Assembly: GCA_963422705.1 (NCBI GenBank)
Contig: OY730443.1
Location: 3,906,001 to 3,970,000, forward strand
Length of the DNA: 64,000 bases
Origin: G963422705 sp963422705
GTDB taxonomy: Bacteria; Poribacteria; WGA-4E; WGA-3G
Direction of reading: 5' to 3'
Part shown: positions 60,053-64,000 of the stretch, one piece after another
How the letters are laid out: each line of letters starts with the position of its first letter
Position numbering within the stretch: position 1 is the stretch's first letter
Translations under genes and position numbers: made by a program
The notes under the pieces: generated by a model
Databases searched by the model: none
What the model was told of the DNA's origin: nothing
What the model saw: only the letters and a program-made list of their open reading frames with translations

Positions 60053-63000
60053 CGTAAGACTGCCAATTTCCCTATCTGTTCAACCGTCCCGGAATCAGTA
60101 TAGGCGATAATTCGGTAAAAGTAGACACCGTTTGCACATCGAGTTCCTGTTTCATCACGTCCGTCCCACTCGGTTTCATTTGTACCACGGCGGGCGCTTG
60201 CATCAAGAATGGTGTGGATAAGTCTGCCGGCAACGGTGTAAATTTTGATGATAACGTCATCAGGGGGTTGCGCAAGTCGATAGGTGAAGGTAGTTTTTCC
60301 ATCCGGTGTGGGATTCGGAACATTGAAAACTTCGTGTAGCGAAACGGCTTCCTTTAAAGTGAAATCGAGTTGTAATTCAGCAGCATTTTGACTCGTATCC
60401 GCAGCAGTGATATGCAGTTGATAGTCGCCGTTGTGGAGTTCAGGTGCGAAAACGACGTCAGCCGTTGTTGGGATATCGGCGTCAAACTGGAAAGTATATG
60501 CCTTGTTGTCTGCGAATGTGAGGGGTTCATACCGCTCGTTCAATGCGAGGTTAAAGCTGTCCTGTTCAATCGCGCCATCATCGATGAGTGTAATTTTAAA
60601 GTGAGGCTGTTCAGTCAGTACGATGCCGCTGGTGAGTGCCATCTCTGTCGTTTCGCTTGATGAGTCGCCTCTGCCACCGTTTGGTTGTGCCGAAACGACA
60701 TGAACCTGAATTTCCGGTGGGGTAATATCGGGTTCTTCTGTGACAAAGAACCTATAGATAATAGCCCCGTCTTCTGCACCAATCGGGTTAGCGTTGAAGT
60801 CTTGTACCCGAATTTCGAAGGTGTGTTCGCCTGGAAAGAGAATAGGGCGATAGTCAATAGGCATGATGTGAATTCCACTTTCTGTGCGGCGTTCATACCC
60901 TGCGTTTCCGCCTTCGTGAATGGGGTGCAGCGTGCCCCCGTCTTTCTGTGTTGCGAATAAGAATGTGTCAATATCAATGCCATTTGTGTCTTCAAAGAGG
61001 ATAGAGAACGTCGGGCGTGGTGGAATGACACTTCCTAATTGTGGCTGAATGTCGTCTACCCATATCTGGAAGGCCGGCGGTTCAGTATCGGTGGTGTGCA
61101 TCAGCGTGAATGGCGTGAGCTCTGTGACTGCTGCAGTAATGGTTCCGACGCGTGTACTGCTAAATTTAATTTTATCGCCGAAATCAAAATTTTCAGAACT
61201 TGCCGATACAAGAATTTCAAGTCCGAGGTGACTGAGAAAAAGCGTTTGGTTGACTATCCCGTTGATTTTGACACCGTTAGGGAGATGCACTGGCTGCGCG
61301 GCGGCATCCCGGATTTCATAACGTTCGGCGGACGTAAAAAAGATAAACCAATCGCCTACCTCAAATTCTTGCTTTGGCCCGTTCCTGCTATAAACACCAG
61401 CGCTCCCATTTCCACGGTTCTGGTATCCGGTATCGATAAGGACAACATCGCCTTGCGGATTGTAGTCGGTATCAAAGGTAAGAATATCAGCAAATTCGAA
61501 TGAGAAATTCTTCCCAATTGTCGTGCTTTCCACACTCGGAATGAGGATTTCTAAACCGAATGCATCGATGCGAAATGGAATGTCGAGATGTCCTATGGTA
61601 TCGAGTTCTTGGATGGCTTGTTCGCCCTTCCGTCTGAGAAAGACTTGATATTGCGATGCATCCAAAAAGAGTATGGCCCAATTCCCGGCGGGGGTGAGGT
61701 TCGGATTGATGATAATATTATCGACAACGAGTTCCTGTTCACTGGCGTTTTCTGTCTGTATCGGCGTGACATAATTCTCCAACGCAAATTCAGAGGTTCC
61801 TTCCGTATAGTTAATTTGGGAAGGCAGTCGTCGCCAAGCGGCATAATCTTTCTGCCATGCATAGATAGCGAGTTGCTCAGCGGTTTCTGCGACAGCGGCT
61901 TTAAAGGCGGGGGCATCAGCGGGGAGTAATGCGTAGAGAGAATCTCGCTGGGAAAGTGGATTTTTCGAACTACGGACGATATGTTCAATGGCACCGACAT
62001 CAAATCGGATTTTGACGTGAGCCGTTTTTTTGAGTTGTGTAACCCCCGTGCGAAATGCGGCTTCATAGTGCCGGGGAACTCCCGCTTCGTCTGCTTGCCT
62101 AATGAGTCCCCGGCGGAGTGCTGCGACGCGCGGAATCGGGACGAAGTGAATATCGGGTTGTTTCACATTTTGAGATGCCTTGGATGAGACAGAGAGGGGG
62201 ATGCCGGCGCTTTGCGTTTCAATAACCCCAGGCGGAAAGTCAATGTCAAACACCTTGTCCAGGCTGAAAGCCGTTATTTTTTCCGTCGGTTTATAGTTAA
62301 AATCGTTGACGATGAAGGAGAAGTATTTTTTGTTATCAAAGATGCGTGCTTCCTGCACGTTCCCCAGAATGTCATCGTCAATTTCTGCATCATCCGGGTC
62401 GGCGAGGACATAAATTTTATGTACCCCTGTTGTCAGGGGAATCTTGAGTGGAATGACGGCAGTTGCGCGCTGTAAGACGCCCGTTCCTTCTTGCCAGTCG
62501 GTTATTTTAACAGTCGTTATTCCGAGGATATCGGCGTTATCGTCAATTCTGCTATCGCCATCTGTATCGGGATTTCCTTCAGCGAATACGACATCAAAAT
62601 CTGCTTGGACGAGACGGCCGCCGTTGTTAACAAGTTCTGCGACGAGTTGATACCGATTTTCTGCTTCACTAAACAGGTATCGAATAGGGGCGTTGCCTAT
62701 TCCATCGGTTGCAATAGCGATATTTGGCCCCTCTGGCACTTTGACGATATTACGTTCTGTTTTGGATGGGTGTGCGATTTCGTGCCCGGATTCATCAGTA
62801 ATTCGTATCCGGTACCGTACCTGCCTTCCACTTTGCGGTAGGGGAATAGGCGTTTGAAGTTCGTACCACTGTCCACCTGGTGGTGTATCGGCGGGCGGTG
62901 TTTTTACTTTAACTAAAGGTATCGTTGCATCCTCAAATCCAGCCGTATCGTCCCAAAGCACGCTGAGATTCCGGAGTCCTGCGGGGCCGTTGTCATCAAC

Positions 63001-64000
63001 AACGAGTATGTTGAGTTCAAGGGTATCTGTGGTAATATTAAGGTTCTCCTTAATATCACGAATGACAGGCATTTCTATCCAAAATCGGGCACCGCCGACG
63101 GCGGTACGGGTTTCATCAAAAGCGAGCAATCGCACAACGCCCGGCCCCGGCAGCGCGGTGTTCGGAATCTGTAGACGAAGGGTTCCGTATTCACCTTGCC
63201 ATACCCTGTCCAGGATGCGGTGGGTGAGTTCATTTCCCAAATCATCGTCAAAATTATTTGCGAAAGCGGCGGAGGCTGAAAGTGCTTCGGAACTAAAGTT
63301 GTCTACTTTTCGCCAGGTACCGTCAGGCCTGAATTCGCCGACGTGATTCTGCAAAATTACCATTTCCCGCTTATTGTTGAGTGCGATGCGCTCCAATTCC
63401 ACTTTGATATCCATTTCTGGCCGTGCGAGCTGCGTCGCCGGGTCGCCGAAGAGTGTGTATTGTTCGGTTCCGGGAATCCAGAGTCGATTTCGGGTCCGGG
63501 TGATAAACTTAATCTTTGCATCGGCGATAATTTTACCGATGCTCACACCTGGTTTTCCGCCCCGTTCATCTCTCAACGCGGGTGCAAAGAGGGAGGTAAA
63601 CAGCTCTTTATCGAATTCTGCGTTAGCGGAGCCGTAAGTCAGCCGGGTAGCAGCGAGTACAGCGATTGCGCCATATTCGCCCAAGAGAAATTGTTCACTG
63701 AGGCAAAAATTCCCAATCTGTTGCGGCTTATCAAATTGCCCGTTGAGACAGGTAGTGGTGATAACAAAGGGTAGGTATCGGTTCCGTAACCGGATGACAT
63801 CCTCATTGCGAAAAATGGACTCATCCGCCCATGTCTGGCTGCCGCCGTGTCCGGTGTATTCAATCACGAGTGCCCCTTCATTCAAGGCTTTTCGGATTAG
63901 CGTCCCGGTTAGGGTAGGACTTTTCACCTTTCGGAGATAGATTTGCCGGGTGTCGTAGCCCAATGGGATAATATCGCGAATGAGTTCATCGCGGGATGCC
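60049..64000 (-). CDS. Gingipain-like C25 peptidase with FlgD/T9SS-type C-terminus (N-terminus beyond window)
   Basis: Open from the window edge (no start seen; the first in-window codons read ASRDELIRDIIPLGYDTRQ) to the TGA at 60049, 1316 residues. The C25 catalytic pair is visible: VIEYTGHGGSQTWADES (His) and FVITTTCLNGQFDKPQQ (Cys), then TEQYTLFGDPATQL. Long Ig/beta-type regions follow. The end is FNVPNPTPDGKTTFTYRLAQ ... EWDGRDETGTRCANGVYFYR ... IGKLAVLR, a FlgD-Ig fold used in type IX-secreted and related surface peptidases. The stop codon overlaps the right end of IS copy 3, so the IS supplies the last bases. Likely a secreted cysteine peptidase, PorU-like. Confidence 0.85.
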   Translation of the reverse strand, partial: ASRDELIRDIIPLGYDTRQIYLRKVKSPTLTGTLIRKALNEGALVIEYTGHGGSQTWADESIFRNEDVIRLRNRYLPFVITTTCLNGQFDKPQQIGNFCLSEQFLLGEYGAIAVLAATRLTYGSANAEFDKELFTSLFAPALRDERGGKPGVSIGKIIADAKIKFITRTRNRLWIPGTEQYTLFGDPATQLARPEMDIKVELERIALNNKREMVILQNHVGEFRPDGTWRKVDNFSSEALSASAAFANNFDDDLGNELTHRILDRVWQGEYGTLRLQIPNTALPGPGVVRLLAFDETRTAVGGARFWIEMPVIRDIKENLNITTDTLELNILVVDDNGPAGLRNLSVLWDDTAGFEDATIPLVKVKTPPADTPPGGQWYELQTPIPLPQSGRQVRYRIRITDESGHEIAHPSKTERNIVKVPEGPNIAIATDGIGNAPIRYLFSEAENRYQLVAELVNNGGRLVQADFDVVFAEGNPDTDGDSRIDDNADILGITTVKITDWQEGTGVLQRATAVIPLKIPLTTGVHKIYVLADPDDAEIDDDILGNVQEARIFDNKKYFSFIVNDFNYKPTEKITAFSLDKVFDIDFPPGVIETQSAGIPLSVSSKASQNVKQPDIHFVPIPRVAALRRGLIRQADEAGVPRHYEAAFRTGVTQLKKTAHVKIRFDVGAIEHIVRSSKNPLSQRDSLYALLPADAPAFKAAVAETAEQLAIYAWQKDYAAWRRLPSQINYTEGTSEFALENYVTPIQTENASEQELVVDNIIINPNLTPAGNWAILFLDASQYQVFLRRKGEQAIQELDTIGHLDIPFRIDAFGLEILIPSVESTTIGKNFSFEFADILTFDTDYNPQGDVVLIDTGYQNRGNGSAGVYSRNGPKQEFEVGDWFIFFTSAERYEIRDAAAQPVHLPNGVKINGIVNQTLFLSHLGLEILVSASSENFDFGDKIKFSSTRVGTITAAVTELTPFTLMHTTDTEPPAFQIWVDDIQPQLGSVIPPRPTFSILFEDTNGIDIDTFLFATQKDGGTLHPIHEGGNAGYERRTESGIHIMPIDYRPILFPGEHTFEIRVQDFNANPIGAEDGAIIYRFFVTEEPDITPPEIQVHVVSAQPNGGRGDSSSETTEMALTSGIVLTEQPHFKITLIDDGAIEQDSFNLALNERYEPLTFADNKAYTFQFDADIPTTADVVFAPELHNGDYQLHITAADTSQNAAELQLDFTLKEAVSLHEVFNVPNPTPDGKTTFTYRLAQPPDDVIIKIYTVAGRLIHTILDASARRGTNETEWDGRDETGTRCANGVYFYRIIAYTDSGTVEQIGKLAVLR

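Overview
The window looks like a Candidatus Poribacteria chromosome (or a close relative in the Planctomycetes-like sponge- and seawater-associated bacteria). This is inferred from gene content, not from a marker gene: a DUF1552/DUF1592 extracellular cytochrome set, phytanoyl-CoA dioxygenases, a sulfatase, lamin-tail and LamG surface proteins sharing a W-(A/G)-x-L-K tail, a CotH-ankyrin fusion, a gingipain-type C25 peptidase, and several IS200/IS605-family elements. No rRNA, tRNA or CRISPR array was seen.

Layout. 1-2949: an epimerase start and glnD (minus). 3484-4987: tnpB-only IS, copy 1. 5036-9797: sulfatase, aldo/keto reductase, and hflK-hflC behind an operator-like repeat and a good promoter. 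9913-15027 (minus): DUF1592 cytochrome, SMP-30 and DUF1552, the last two with Tat signals; a 0.18-kb miniature IS carrying only the two ends sits in front of DUF1552. 15199-25429 (minus): GT2, MoxR, a pseudo-caspase/DUF3857/transglutaminase fusion, moaC, FGGY kinase, trxB, two methyltransferases, cupin. 25628-32526 (minus): two lamin-tail surface proteins whose 3' 1.23 kb I cannot tell apart, plus a relic of the same family at 32.74 kb. 32953-33147: tatA. 33.2-33.6 kb: four 104-bp tandem repeats. 33722-39797: serA, ATP-grasp-like protein, PhyH, LamG protein, Gfo/Idh/MocA. 39821-41150: IS605 relic and a methyltransferase. 41275-46821: membrane fusion protein, msrA, HEAT lipoprotein, two DUF6178-like/hypothetical genes, PhyH. 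46897-48773: complete tnpA+tnpB IS605. 48784-49548: TIM-barrel isomerase. 49916-51420: tnpB-only IS, copy 2. 51685-58461 (plus): CotH-ankyrin, YjhG/YagF dehydratase, VanZ, MBL hydrolase, purE, RraA. 58476-60052: tnpB-only IS, copy 3. 60049-64000: C25 peptidase, running off the window.

The most interesting material is in and around the IS elements. (1) All three tnpB-only elements have an 83-nt leader of identical length 10 nt before the tnpB ATG. It folds into nested stems plus a pseudoknot, and two helices covary between copies. I do not recognise this RNA. (2) tnpB genes carry short palindromic insertions of about 24 bp. A family with a GGCGAAAC/GTTTCGCC hairpin appears five times; three copies are in-frame 8-codon insertions, one proved by a relic that lacks it. 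Two other palindromes of 24 and 25 bp and one of 62 bp break the three tnpB-only copies. (3) RNA-like right ends resembling TnpB omega RNA are retained, one of them in a miniature element with no tnpB. These look like very small mobile palindromes feeding on the transposons.
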